Source: Arthrobacter sp. FB24
Lineage (GTDB): Bacteria > Actinomycetota > Actinomycetes > Actinomycetales > Micrococcaceae
NCBI RefSeq assembly: GCF_000196235.1
Contig: NC_008541.1
Coordinates: 3,596,001-3,660,000, forward strand
Length of the DNA: 64,000 bases
Reading direction: 5' to 3'
Positions 16,878 to 25,181 of this stretch are shown here, piece by piece. The position numbers were made by a program, and so were the translations under genes. Position 1 is the stretch's first letter. The number at the start of each line of letters is the position of its first letter. The notes under the pieces were generated by a model that ran no database searches, had not been told where the DNA came from, and saw nothing but the letters and a program-made list of their open reading frames with translations.

Positions 16878-18323
16878 GTGGAAGAGACGCACGCGCATGA
16901 CGCTTGGCGGCGCAGGTACTCTCGGCGGTTGAAACTTGTTGATGCTTTTGTAATCGTTTGGGCAGTAGCTGGGGCGTTCGCGGTCCGTTTCGGTTTATCT
17001 GAGGTCCCTAACGGCAATGATCGCGACATCGATTACGCGGTGCTGTCGGGGGCACTCATTGTCGCTTGGTGGTTCATGCTTGAGTTCTGGGGCTCCCGCG
17101 ATTCTCGGGTATTAGGCTCCGGTTCCGAAGAATACAAAAGAGTCCTAGCCAGTTCAGCTTGGCTGTTTGGGTTTGTAGCCGTGGTGTCATACGCCCTAAG
17201 AATCGATACGGCGCGAGGATTTGTGGGTCTGGCCTTTCCAGCCGGGGCGCTTGGCCTGCTAGCAGCGCGGTGGCTGGTCCGCCAGCACCTGAGCCTCGAA
17301 CGCAAGCACGGCAAGAGTAACTCCCGTGTGCTGATTATTGGGGGACCGCACTCGGCTTCGCACTTAGTGCGTTCCCTAAGCAGTGCACCAGCTGCAGGAT
17401 ATATGCCTGTTGCGGCACACTTGCCAGGAGCGACAGGAACAGCAGGGCTTTCCGGGCTCACAGTGCCCGTGACGGGTTTAGACGCCGACTTTGACAGTAT
17501 TCTTGGCGTGATATTGGCCACGAACGTTGATGCCGTTGCCATCTCGGCTGGCGTCAACATGCATCCGCAAGATCTTCGAAGGCTAGGGTGGGAACTAGCC
17601 GCGCGAGACATCGGCATGATCTTGGCGCCTGCCCTGACCGACATTGCTGGACCTCGTATCCATACCCAGCCTGTCGCAGGTTTACCTCTGATCCATGTGT
17701 CCACGCCTAAGCTCACAGGCGGGAAGAAAGTGGCCAAGCGGGCGTTCGATATAGTAGTTGCGGGTCTGCTGGTTGCCTGCCTCGCTCCGCTGTTTCTCGT
17801 GTTGGCTGTACTCGTCCGCTTTACGGATCCTGGCCCTGTGTTCTATCGCCAAGAACGAATTGGTCTCCGCGGCACGACTTTCCACATGCTGAAGTTCCGG
17901 TCTATGAAAGTGGACGCTGACGCCCAGTTGGGCGAGTTACTAGCAGCACAAGGCTCCGCTGATACACCTCTTTTCAAGGTTGAAAATGACCCGAGGATCA
18001 CACCCCTGGGACGGGTCTTGCGAAAGTACTCTCTGGATGAACTGCCCCAGCTACTCAATGTGCTGGGCGGCAGCATGAGCCTTGTCGGCCCGAGGCCGCA
18101 GCGCGAAGGCGAAGTTGCCCTCTATGACGACGCGGCCCATCGGCGGCTCTACGTTAGTCCTGGCATGAGCGGCCTTTGGCAGGTCAGTGGGCGCTCCAAT
18201 CTTAGCTGGGAGGAGAGCATCCGGCTCGACCTCTACTATGTGGAAAACTGGTCGCTCATGGGTGACGTAGTCATTCTCTTCAAGACTTTCAAAGCCGTAT
18301 TTGCAAGCACGGGCGCGGTTTGA
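16878..18323 (+). CDS. Undecaprenyl-phosphate sugar phosphotransferase (priming glycosyltransferase)
   Basis: A 481-aa membrane enzyme that starts repeat-unit assembly by moving a sugar-1-phosphate from a UDP-sugar to undecaprenyl phosphate. The N-terminal half has about four to five membrane helices and a CoA-binding-like Rossmann segment (SRVLIIGGPHSASHLVRSLSS). The C-terminal catalytic domain is diagnostic: KRAFDIVVAGLLVACLAPLF, DPGPVFYRQERIG, FHMLKFRSM, KYSLDELPQLLNVLGGSMSL, VGPRP, SPGMSGLWQVSGR. GTG 16878 follows GGGGG. The next gene starts 60 bp downstream, so they form one operon. Galactose or glucose phosphate is likely given galU and ugd, but not proven. Confidence 0.92.
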   Translation: MEETHAHDAWRRRYSRRLKLVDAFVIVWAVAGAFAVRFGLSEVPNGNDRDIDYAVLSGALIVAWWFMLEFWGSRDSRVLGSGSEEYKRVLASSAWLFGFVAVVSYALRIDTARGFVGLAFPAGALGLLAARWLVRQHLSLERKHGKSNSRVLIIGGPHSASHLVRSLSSAPAAGYMPVAAHLPGATGTAGLSGLTVPVTGLDADFDSILGVILATNVDAVAISAGVNMHPQDLRRLGWELAARDIGMILAPALTDIAGPRIHTQPVAGLPLIHVSTPKLTGGKKVAKRAFDIVVAGLLVACLAPLFLVLAVLVRFTDPGPVFYRQERIGLRGTTFHMLKFRSMKVDADAQLGELLAAQGSADTPLFKVENDPRITPLGRVLRKYSLDELPQLLNVLGGSMSLVGPRPQREGEVALYDDAAHRRLYVSPGMSGLWQVSGRSNLSWEESIRLDLYYVENWSLMGDVVILFKTFKAVFASTGAV

Positions 18324-18382
18324 AAAGCTCCGCTCCCTTTTCAACGGCAACAACCGCCCATTCTCTTGGGGAAGGCAACAAA

Positions 18383-19696
18383 ATGCGTATATCAGTAATC
18401 GGCTGCGGGTATCTCGGAGCTGTCCATGCAGCTTGCATGGCCAAACTTGGACACGATGTCGTTGGCATAGACGTTGACGACCAAAAAATTGCTGCACTCT
18501 CAGCGGCCAAGGCGCCGTTTTACGAACCGGGACTTGAAGAGCTTCTCGAAGAGGTACAGACAACCGGGCGGTTGTCCTTCACAACTGACATGTCGGCGGC
18601 TGCCGGCAGTCGTGTGCACTTCGTCTGTGTGGGCACTCCACAGAAGAAAGGCGAGAACGGCGCGGACCTGACCTACGTCGATGCCGCAGTCAATGGCCTT
18701 TTGCCGTACTTGGCGCCGGGGGACATCGTCGTAGGAAAATCGACGGTCCCCGTGGGCACAGCCTCGCGGCTCTCCGATCTGGTGAGAGCTCACGAGGCGG
18801 ATGCCCATCTGGTATGGAACCCCGAGTTTCTTCGCGAAGGCCACGCAGTAACCGACACGCTCCGTCCTGACCGGTTCGTATACGGCGTTGCCGGTGGCTC
18901 CGAAGACCACCCGGCTGTCTCTTTCCTGGACGAGGTCTACTCTGTTCCGCTCTCCTCTGGAACTCCTCGGCTCGTCACTGATCACCCAACCGCCGAATTG
19001 GTCAAAACCGCCGCCAACTCATTCCTTGCGACCAAGATCTCCTTCATCAATGCAATGGCAGAACTTTGTGAGGCCGCCGGCGCGGACGTCACACGCCTTG
19101 CCGATGCCATCGGCATGGACGATCGCATCGGCCGAAAATTCCTCAATGCAGGCATCGGTTTTGGCGGAGGCTGCTTGCCGAAGGACATTCGAGCGTTCAT
19201 GGCGCGAGCCGGCGAATTGGGTGCTGACCAAGCCCTTACTTTCCTTAGGGAAGTCGACTCCATCAACATGCGGCGCCGCACACGCGTGGTGGAGCTTAGT
19301 CGCGAACTGTGCGGCGGGACACTGCTGGGCAAGCGAATCACAGTTCTGGGAGCAGCGTTCAAGCCGGAAAGTGACGACGTTCGAGACTCCCCCGCACTCA
19401 GTATTGCTGCGCAACTACAGCTGCAGGGTGCCGTTGTGACCGTGACAGATCCCAAAGCCCTTGCGAACGCGGCCAAGAGGTTTCCGGAGCTTCATTACGA
19501 GACCGAGACAAACGTTTCAGTAGAAAAGGCCGACGCCCTGTTGCTACTTACGGAGTGGCAGGAATACCGCAGTCTTGACCCATACGAGCTCGGCCGGCGC
19601 GTCTCATCCCTCCGCATCCTTGACGGACGCAACGTTCTGGACTCGGAAAAGTGGCGAGCGGCTGGATGGATTTATCGCGGCTTGGGACGCCCCTGA
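18383..19696 (+). CDS. ugd: UDP-glucose 6-dehydrogenase
   Basis: Oxidises UDP-glucose twice with NAD to UDP-glucuronate, a precursor for acidic polysaccharide. The 437-aa product is normal for the family. The N-terminal Rossmann domain is MRISVIGCGYLGAVHAACMAKLGH with VVGIDVDD. The middle domain carries NPEFLREGHAVTD and the catalytic Cys in GFGGGCLPKD. The C-terminal UDP-binding domain has VLGAAFKPESDDVRDSPAL. The frame opens at a TTG overlapping the previous stop, but ATG 18383 has GGGGAAGG 7 bp upstream. Lies in the operon with the priming transferase and DUF4012 gene; galU at 23.1 kb makes its substrate. Confidence 0.93.
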   Translation: MRISVIGCGYLGAVHAACMAKLGHDVVGIDVDDQKIAALSAAKAPFYEPGLEELLEEVQTTGRLSFTTDMSAAAGSRVHFVCVGTPQKKGENGADLTYVDAAVNGLLPYLAPGDIVVGKSTVPVGTASRLSDLVRAHEADAHLVWNPEFLREGHAVTDTLRPDRFVYGVAGGSEDHPAVSFLDEVYSVPLSSGTPRLVTDHPTAELVKTAANSFLATKISFINAMAELCEAAGADVTRLADAIGMDDRIGRKFLNAGIGFGGGCLPKDIRAFMARAGELGADQALTFLREVDSINMRRRTRVVELSRELCGGTLLGKRITVLGAAFKPESDDVRDSPALSIAAQLQLQGAVVTVTDPKALANAAKRFPELHYETETNVSVEKADALLLLTEWQEYRSLDPYELGRRVSSLRILDGRNVLDSEKWRAAGWIYRGLGRP

Positions 19697-19707
19697 CGAT
19701 GGGTCAC

Positions 19708-21573
19708 ATGAATGAAGACCAAAACCCGGCCGAAAGGGGCCCTGGTCGCCCTAACGGTCTGGCGAGAAGCAAGCGGCGCCGTCGCCTCCTTATTTCGGCG
19801 GTGGTTCTTACATCGATTGGGCTCCTGCTGCTGGCTGCTGGCGCATGGTTGAGTACAAGAGCGAACATCGTCAAGAACGACCTTGAGGCAGCGGCTCAGC
19901 TAATACCTGTCCTAAAGGCGGATATGGCTGACAACAAGCCCGAACAGGCGGCTGCTAGAGTTGAGCAGCTCCGTGCCCATACAAAAGCGGCACGCGAAGC
20001 CGTCGAAGACCCAATCTGGACATTAGCGTCCGTGGCACCCGGTGTTGGCCCGAACTTCAGTGCAATCGCTGAAGTTGCTCGCTCAGCTGACGACGTATCA
20101 ACATTGGGCGTCGCCCCACTGGTCAGGGTGTTTGATTCGCTCAACTGGGACAGCCTTGTTCCGAGCAGCGCAGGGACCGACTTGAGCGGCCTCCAAAGGG
20201 CATCGCCCAGTATCGTGTCAGCGGCTCATGCTGTTCGCGTATCGGCGGATCGGCTCGAGCGAATCGATGCCGGCAATCTCTTGCCCCAGGTCGCTGAACC
20301 ACTAGCGCAAGCTCGCGAGCAGCTCGAGGCAGTGACCGGAGCGCTGGACGCTTCGGCCGATGCCTCACAGATTGCCCCCGACATGCTGGGGGCACAAGGC
20401 CCTCGGAACTACTTGCTGATGATCCAGAACAACGCTGAAGTCCGCGCTTCTGGCGGCATTCCGGGAGCTCTTGCCGTGCTGACCCTCGACCAAGGAAAAC
20501 TGTCGCTGGGTGCTCAAAGCAGCGCTGCAGAACTTGGCATAATGCAACCGCCTCTGCCTGTTGACGCCGAACAGCAACAGATCTACTCGGGGCGCCTCGG
20601 CAAGTACATGCAAGACATCAACCTGACTCCTGATTTCCCCACTTCGGCCAACACGGCACAGGCGATGTGGGAGAGAAAAACAGGACAACGAGTGGACGGC
20701 GTAATCTCAATGGACCCCGTCGCCCTAGGCTACATCCTGGACGCAATGGGCCCTGTGAAAATTAGCAACCCCGAATCACTAGCATTAACGGACGGGCTCC
20801 CGACAGAGCTGACCGGCAAGAATGTTGTGCCAACCCTACTCTCTGACGTCTATGCCAAGATCGAACAGCCTGAGCTTCAAGACGCCTACTTTGCCGGTGT
20901 TGCCCAAGAAATCTTCGCTGCTCTCTCCAGTGGAAAGGGCGATGCCAAGGCCCTTGTCGACGGCATGACGCGCGGAACGGCAGAGGGGCGAGTAGTCGTA
21001 TGGTCCGGTAAGACCGATGAACAGGACATCATCGCGAAGTATCCACTCAGCGGCTCAATCGCGGGCTCCAGCGTCTCTCCCGCCCAATTCGGCGTCTATT
21101 TCAATGACGGCACTGGCGCCAAGATGGACTACTACGTGAAGCGCACCGTGCAACTCGTCGAAGGATGCACGGGTGATGAGTACGGGCAAGTAAAAGTCCG
21201 GATCACAAGTACCAACACCGCCCCCGCGGACGCCGCGAGCTCCCTGCCCGCTTACGTGACCGGAGCCGGAGTCTTCGGTATCCCCCCGGGTACAGTCCAG
21301 ACAAACGTCATAGCTTATGGTCCTGTCCAAGCCAACGTTGAAACGGCAGTGGTTGACGGCAAGAAGACGGATTTTGCCGCATACAGACACAGCAACAGGC
21401 CCGTTGGATCCGTGACGGTCTCCTTGGCCCCCGGACAAAGCAGCACCGTAGAACTCACATTTGGGAAGATCGTCCAGCACGCCGAACCTAACTTGGTTGT
21501 CACACCCACAGTCCAGGCCGTCAAAGACGTCATACTTGGCACCAAGTCAGCAGAATGCGTTCCGGGGAAGTAG
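19708..21573 (+). CDS. DUF4012 domain membrane-anchored protein
   Basis: About 621 aa. A short basic cytoplasmic tail (SKRRRRLL) is followed by one membrane helix (ISAVVLTSIGLLLLAAGAW) and a large extracytoplasmic part. The latter starts with a helical region (EAAAQLIPVLKADMADNKPEQAAARVEQLRAHT) and ends in a beta-rich domain. The DUF4012 hallmarks are visible: YLLMIQNNAEVRASGGIPGA and, after the linker, GVISMDPVALGYILDAMGPV. These proteins are common in actinobacterial and Gram-positive polysaccharide loci and look distantly LytR-CpsA-Psr-like, but their role is not established. ATG 19699 and 19708 are both possible starts. Twelve bp after ugd, so co-transcribed. Confidence 0.82.
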   Translation: MNEDQNPAERGPGRPNGLARSKRRRRLLISAVVLTSIGLLLLAAGAWLSTRANIVKNDLEAAAQLIPVLKADMADNKPEQAAARVEQLRAHTKAAREAVEDPIWTLASVAPGVGPNFSAIAEVARSADDVSTLGVAPLVRVFDSLNWDSLVPSSAGTDLSGLQRASPSIVSAAHAVRVSADRLERIDAGNLLPQVAEPLAQAREQLEAVTGALDASADASQIAPDMLGAQGPRNYLLMIQNNAEVRASGGIPGALAVLTLDQGKLSLGAQSSAAELGIMQPPLPVDAEQQQIYSGRLGKYMQDINLTPDFPTSANTAQAMWERKTGQRVDGVISMDPVALGYILDAMGPVKISNPESLALTDGLPTELTGKNVVPTLLSDVYAKIEQPELQDAYFAGVAQEIFAALSSGKGDAKALVDGMTRGTAEGRVVVWSGKTDEQDIIAKYPLSGSIAGSSVSPAQFGVYFNDGTGAKMDYYVKRTVQLVEGCTGDEYGQVKVRITSTNTAPADAASSLPAYVTGAGVFGIPPGTVQTNVIAYGPVQANVETAVVDGKKTDFAAYRHSNRPVGSVTVSLAPGQSSTVELTFGKIVQHAEPNLVVTPTVQAVKDVILGTKSAECVPGK

Positions 21574-21745
21574 ACATCGCGTTAACAGTATGTAAAGCGA
21601 CTTGATTCACTTTGGTAACACCCGTCACGGGATGTTACCGTTTACTCGGGCACATCAAATGAGATTTCAACCTACGGTCACTCGGGGGATCGGAAATCTC
21701 CACCACATCACGTGACACATCGTAATTACGGTCTCAGGGGGACTC
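21574..21745. promoter_or_regulatory. Structured leader/promoter region of the LANTG surface protein
   Basis: Two inverted repeats lie before the start at 21746. GGTAACACCCGT pairs with ACGGGATGTTACC around one central base (21614-21639, one bulge), and GAGATTTC (21661-21668) pairs with GAAATCTC (21693-21700). No known riboswitch consensus was recognised. A strong AGGGGG ribosome site is at 21736-21741. Confidence 0.45.
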
Positions 21746-22348
21746 ATGAAGAAATCACTTGCAGCAATCGCACTTGCAGGTTCCATCGCACTTATCGGCG
21801 CAGCTCCTTCCATGGCTGCAACCTACCCGGCACCGCCGGCCAACGCCGCAGTTTCTGACGGCACCGTTGGCCCCGGCGAGCAGTTCGTCTTCCGCGGCAA
21901 CGGCTTCCTGGCCGGCGAAGGCCTGTCCATCACCGTGACCCCGGGAAGCGCTCCGGCAGCAACCGGCTCCAGCGTCTCTAACGGTAGCCGCACGGTACCC
22001 ACCAAGATCACCCTGCCGCTGGCACCGCAGACCTTCTCCACAACGGCTGACGCCAACGGCGCTTTCGCCTTCCCGCTGACCATCAGCGAAACGGGCACTT
22101 ACACGCTGACCGCAACGGGCCTCACCTCCGGCAAGACCGCAACCGCCGTCGTTACCGTTGCTGGTACGGGCACCGGTCTGGCAAACACCGGCGGTGCCCC
22201 GCTGGCTAACACCGGCGCCGGCCTGGCCAACACCGGTGCAGACGCAAGCCTGGTTCTCTGGTCCCTGGTAGGCGCCGGCGCACTGGCCGCAGGCGCAACC
22301 TCGGTAGTTGTGGTTCGCCGCCGCGCCAAGGCTGAGGCCGCAGCGTAA
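21746..22348 (+). CDS. Secreted surface protein with three LANTG sorting-like motifs
   Basis: A 200-aa exported protein. The signal peptide is MKKSLAAIALAGSIALIGA, with likely cleavage after APSMA. A mature beta-type domain follows (GEQFVFRGNGFLAGEGLSITV...). The C-terminal sorting region has LANTG three times within about 22 residues, then a hydrophobic helix (LVLWSLVGAGALAAGATSVVVV) and RRRAK. LAxTG is the motif cut by class E sortases, known in Actinobacteria; no sortase gene is in the window. It follows the DUF4012 gene and precedes a strong terminator, so it looks monocistronic and, from its leader and codon use, possibly highly expressed. Confidence 0.88.
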   Translation: MKKSLAAIALAGSIALIGAAPSMAATYPAPPANAAVSDGTVGPGEQFVFRGNGFLAGEGLSITVTPGSAPAATGSSVSNGSRTVPTKITLPLAPQTFSTTADANGAFAFPLTISETGTYTLTATGLTSGKTATAVVTVAGTGTGLANTGGAPLANTGAGLANTGADASLVLWSLVGAGALAAGATSVVVVRRRAKAEAAA

Positions 22349-22369
22349 GGCTAAGCCAACAAGCACCAA

Positions 22370-22415
22370 AGAGGGTGGGTGGTTCTCCGGGAAACCGGAG
22401 AACCACCCACCCTCT
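22370..22415 (+). terminator. Very strong intrinsic terminator after the LANTG protein
   Basis: A perfect 21-bp stem (22370-22390 with 22395-22415) closes on a GAAA tetraloop (22391-22394). It is followed by GCTTTTAA. The stem sequence GGGTGGGTGGTTCTCC is GC-rich. Position 21 bp after the stop fits a rho-independent terminator. Confidence 0.92.
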
Positions 22416-22423
22416 GCTTTTAA

Positions 22424-22448
22424 GGTTTCGACAAGCTCAACTACCGAC
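22424..22448. repeat. Dispersed repeat copy (same family as the E2 linker repeats)
   Basis: GGTTTCGACAAGCTCAACTA followed by CCGAC matches the repeat found in the E2 gene with a few changes. It sits in intergenic DNA directly after the terminator. Confidence 0.75.
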
Positions 22449-22491
22449 GCGGCACTTACTCAACCACCGCAATGTGGTATTCATAAGAGTT

Positions 22492-22638
22492 ATGGGGAGA
22501 CATTGGCGCAGACCACGCTGGCAGTTCGACTTCGCGGTGCCGCTTCCTCCTCCACAGGCACTCCCCTACATCCTCTTGGGGCTCCTAGCCATCGCTGCGC
22601 TGGGAGTGGCAGCCCTGGCACTCCTCCGGACAACCTGA
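22492..22638 (+). CDS. Possible small single-pass membrane protein (48 aa)
   Basis: Starting at ATG 22492 the frame encodes a basic N-terminus (MGRHWRRPRWQF) and a strong hydrophobic helix (LPYILLGLLAIAALGVAALALL) before the stop. It ends 7 bp before the VanZ-like gene, suggesting coupling. No family recognised. The ribosome site before the ATG is weak, and the frame is also open upstream through the repeat, so this may not be a gene. Confidence 0.4.
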   Translation: MGRHWRRPRWQFDFAVPLPPPQALPYILLGLLAIAALGVAALALLRTT

Positions 22639-22645
22639 GGCCCGT

Positions 22646-23116
22646 TTGAGGCGCCTGGACCAGCCGCGGCTATGGCGGGGAGTCCTTCTCGCAATGCTGG
22701 TACCGCTGGCGACGGTCGCCTTCTGGCCCAGCCCCGTAGACAAACCCGTGCAGGGCGAACTCGCGGGCGTCCTCATCCTTATCCATGCCCTCGGAATTCC
22801 GCGATGGGTCAATTACTCCTTTATAGAGGCCGCAGCAAACATAGTGCTGTTCGTACCAGTGGGCGTCGTTGCTTCACAAGCCTTCCCGAGCAAGCACATT
22901 TGGCAGCTTGGCTCCTTTGGGCTGGCGGTCTCCGGCTGCATGGAACTGGGGCAACAGCTATTTCTTCACGACAGGTTCGCAAGCCCGCTGGACCTTGTCA
23001 CTAATACCGCAGGCTGTGTCATAGGTGTCTTGGCAGCCCGGATTGGTATCCGTGAGCTTAAACGCCAACAGGCTCACCGCCAACTGACGATGAGCCTGCC
23101 GAAAAACACTCTGTGA
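22646..23116 (+). CDS. VanZ-like family membrane protein
   Basis: A 156-aa integral membrane protein with four to five helices. It shows VanZ family features: SFIEAAANIVLFVPVGVVASQAF (N-LF-P-G), then GCMELGQQLFLHDRFASPLDLVTNTAGCVIGVLAA (E-x-Q ... D-x-x-x-N-x-x-G). VanZ proteins are linked to envelope stress and teicoplanin resistance in some Firmicutes; here the context is the polysaccharide locus. The TTG start at 22646 has a GAGG site 6 bp upstream. Convergent with galU, only 6 bp between the stops. Confidence 0.82.
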   Translation: MRRLDQPRLWRGVLLAMLVPLATVAFWPSPVDKPVQGELAGVLILIHALGIPRWVNYSFIEAAANIVLFVPVGVVASQAFPSKHIWQLGSFGLAVSGCMELGQQLFLHDRFASPLDLVTNTAGCVIGVLAARIGIRELKRQQAHRQLTMSLPKNTL

Positions 23117-23122
23117 ACCGGC

Positions 23123-24016
23123 TTAGTCGTTCACGAATTCCTTCATCCAGGCCTTGAGGTCCTCGCCGAAGTCGACGCGCTCCGAGGCGATGGAAATAAC
23201 CGCCTTGATGTAGCTGAGCTTGTCTCCGGTGTCGTAGCGGCGCCCGCGGAACACCACGCCATAAACGCCCCCGCCTTCGCCGTCAGACGTTGCCAGGGTC
23301 TGCAGGGCGTCCGTCAGCTGGATCTCACCGCCGCGGCCCGGCTCGGTTTCTTCCAGCACATCAAACACGGCCGGGTGCAGCACGTAACGGCCGATGACTG
23401 CCAGGTTGGAGGGGGCTTCGTCTACAGAGGGCTTTTCCACCAGGCGGTTCACCTGAAAATAGTTCTCGCCGTCCACGGGCGTGATGTCCGCGCAGCCGTA
23501 GGCGCTGATCTGGGACGGGTCCACTTCGATCAGTGCGATGACGGAGCCTCCGGTCTTGGCCTGCACGTCGATCATGGTGCTCAGCAGCTCATCCCGTTCG
23601 TCGATGAGGTCGTCACCAAGCAGGACGGCGAACGGCTCGTCCCCCACGTGCTGGCGCGCGCACAGCACCGCGTGGCCCAGACCCTTGGGATCTCCCTGGC
23701 GCAGGTAGTGCAGCGGAGCGAGGCTGGAGGCGTGCTGGACAGCCTCCAGCCGGTCCAGGTCGCCCTTAAGCTCCAAGGTCCGCTCCAGGGCAGGTGCCCG
23801 GTCAAAGTGGTCCTCCAGGGCCCGCTTCTGGCGTCCGGTGATCATCAGGAGGTCCGTCAGCCCTGCCTTGACGGCTTCCTCCACCACGTACTGGATTGCG
23901 GGCTGGTCAACAACCGGCAACATTTCCTTCGGCATCGCCTTGGTGGCGGGCAGGAAGCGAGTTCCCAAACCGGCAGCAGGAATGACGGCTTTTCTTACTG
24001 ATTTCCCCAAAGTCAT
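23123..24016 (-). CDS. galU: UTP-glucose-1-phosphate uridylyltransferase
   Basis: Makes UDP-glucose from UTP and glucose-1-phosphate, feeding ugd and the priming transferase. The 297-aa length is normal. The nucleotidyltransferase start is diagnostic: KAVIPAAGLGTRFLPATKAMPKEMLPVVDQPAIQYVVEEA. FAVLLGDDLID is the metal-binding DD, followed by the VEKP motif (NRLVEKPSVDEAPS) and GRGGEIQLTDAL. The frame opens far upstream (24205), but ATG 24016 gives the family start. The upstream 63 residues have no similarity and lie over the divergent gene's leader. Confidence 0.95.
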   Translation of the reverse strand: MTLGKSVRKAVIPAAGLGTRFLPATKAMPKEMLPVVDQPAIQYVVEEAVKAGLTDLLMITGRQKRALEDHFDRAPALERTLELKGDLDRLEAVQHASSLAPLHYLRQGDPKGLGHAVLCARQHVGDEPFAVLLGDDLIDERDELLSTMIDVQAKTGGSVIALIEVDPSQISAYGCADITPVDGENYFQVNRLVEKPSVDEAPSNLAVIGRYVLHPAVFDVLEETEPGRGGEIQLTDALQTLATSDGEGGGVYGVVFRGRRYDTGDKLSYIKAVISIASERVDFGEDLKAWMKEFVND

Positions 24017-24158
24017 AGCTGAACCATACAAATCGTTTGAGGAAACTGGCAATTCACGGCCAAGATTACGCGGCTCATGGGGAGGCCTGCCCATCGCAGG
24101 GGTCCTTCCTTTTGGGACATACTTCTGGTTGCAGCTTTCACAAATATTGGGGGACATC

Positions 24159-25166
24159 TTGAATAACGACCAGCAGCCCGGCGAACCGCAACAGCCGGAA
24201 CACAACGCATGGCAGCAGCCCGGCCAGCAGAACCAGCAGGGGCAACCGGGCTACCCCAACCACCAGGGCCAGCCCGGCTACCAGGGTCAGCCCGAGCAGC
24301 CGGCATATGGCCAGCCGCCCTATCCCCCGCGCGCGGACCAGTACAACGTCAACCAGCCGCCCTACGGCGAGCCCGGGCAGGGCCAGTACAGCCAGCCTCC
24401 ATACGGCCAGCCGGGACCCGCACAGTTCGGCCAGGCCCCGCCCAAGGGCGGTTTCCCCGTCTGGGGCTGGGTGGCAAGCGGCATCGGTGCAGTGGCAGTC
24501 CTGGCAGTGGCCGGCGTGATGGTGCTCGGCGGCCTCGATTCAAACAAACAACAAGAAGCCGCTCCTGGCCCCACAGAGACATCCGGCAGTTCGGAGTCGG
24601 CCGGGGCAACCGACGGCGCATCTGGCGAGTCCTCGGCCGCAGCCTCGGGCGAAGAGGACCTCTACATCTTCCAGGACGCCGACTTCACCTCGGCACCTGT
24701 CTGGTCCACCAAAATGCCGGAAGGCTGGACCATGTCAGAGGTCAAAGGCGGGACCATCCAGTACCGCAGCAAAGAGAGCCCCTGCAACTTCACCACGCAC
24801 CAGGCCATCCTGCCGCCCCGTGATGAAACCACCGACGAAGCAGCCACCAAAGCCTCGATGCAGCTCGAAATCGACGGCATCAAGTCAACGGTGGGAAAGC
24901 CGGTCACGGTCGTGACCGACGCGGACTCGCTCTACACCAAGCTGCGGAACGCCGATGGCCGCGTCATCGAACTGCAGGAAGCCGAGCTTCGGTTCAAGAA
25001 CAAGAGCGACGTGGACGTGGTGTACCGCATCGCCGTGCGCTCCATGCCGGCCGGCGACGGCCTGATGGAACTCATCCTTGCGTGCCCGGCAGACCTGCCC
25101 ACGGAATCAGAGCTCTGGACGGAACTGACAGACAGCGTCACCATGGTTGACGATCCCGCGGCCTGA
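24159..25166 (+). CDS. Pro/Gln-rich single-pass membrane protein, extracytoplasmic domain of unknown function
   Basis: About 335 aa. The N-terminal 100 residues are low-complexity repeats of Q-P-G-Y type (QGQPGYPNHQGQPGYQGQPE, then PPYGEPGQGQYSQPPYG). One membrane helix follows (VWGWVASGIGAVAVLAVAGVMVL), a Ser/Gly/Glu linker, and a globular external domain with a conserved-looking core (GWTMSEVKGGTIQYRSKESPCNF). This layout is common in Arthrobacter envelope proteins but no function is known. The TTG start at 24159 is chosen because of GGGGGA just upstream; the longer frame from 23838 overlaps galU. Divergent from galU. Confidence 0.75.
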   Translation: MNNDQQPGEPQQPEHNAWQQPGQQNQQGQPGYPNHQGQPGYQGQPEQPAYGQPPYPPRADQYNVNQPPYGEPGQGQYSQPPYGQPGPAQFGQAPPKGGFPVWGWVASGIGAVAVLAVAGVMVLGGLDSNKQQEAAPGPTETSGSSESAGATDGASGESSAAASGEEDLYIFQDADFTSAPVWSTKMPEGWTMSEVKGGTIQYRSKESPCNFTTHQAILPPRDETTDEAATKASMQLEIDGIKSTVGKPVTVVTDADSLYTKLRNADGRVIELQEAELRFKNKSDVDVVYRIAVRSMPAGDGLMELILACPADLPTESELWTELTDSVTMVDDPAA

Positions 25167-25181
25167 TTTCGGCGGGCTCAA

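Noticed and set aside
21614-21700. c-di-AMP or cobalamin riboswitch
   Set aside because: The conserved core sequences of those classes are not seen; only plain inverted repeats.
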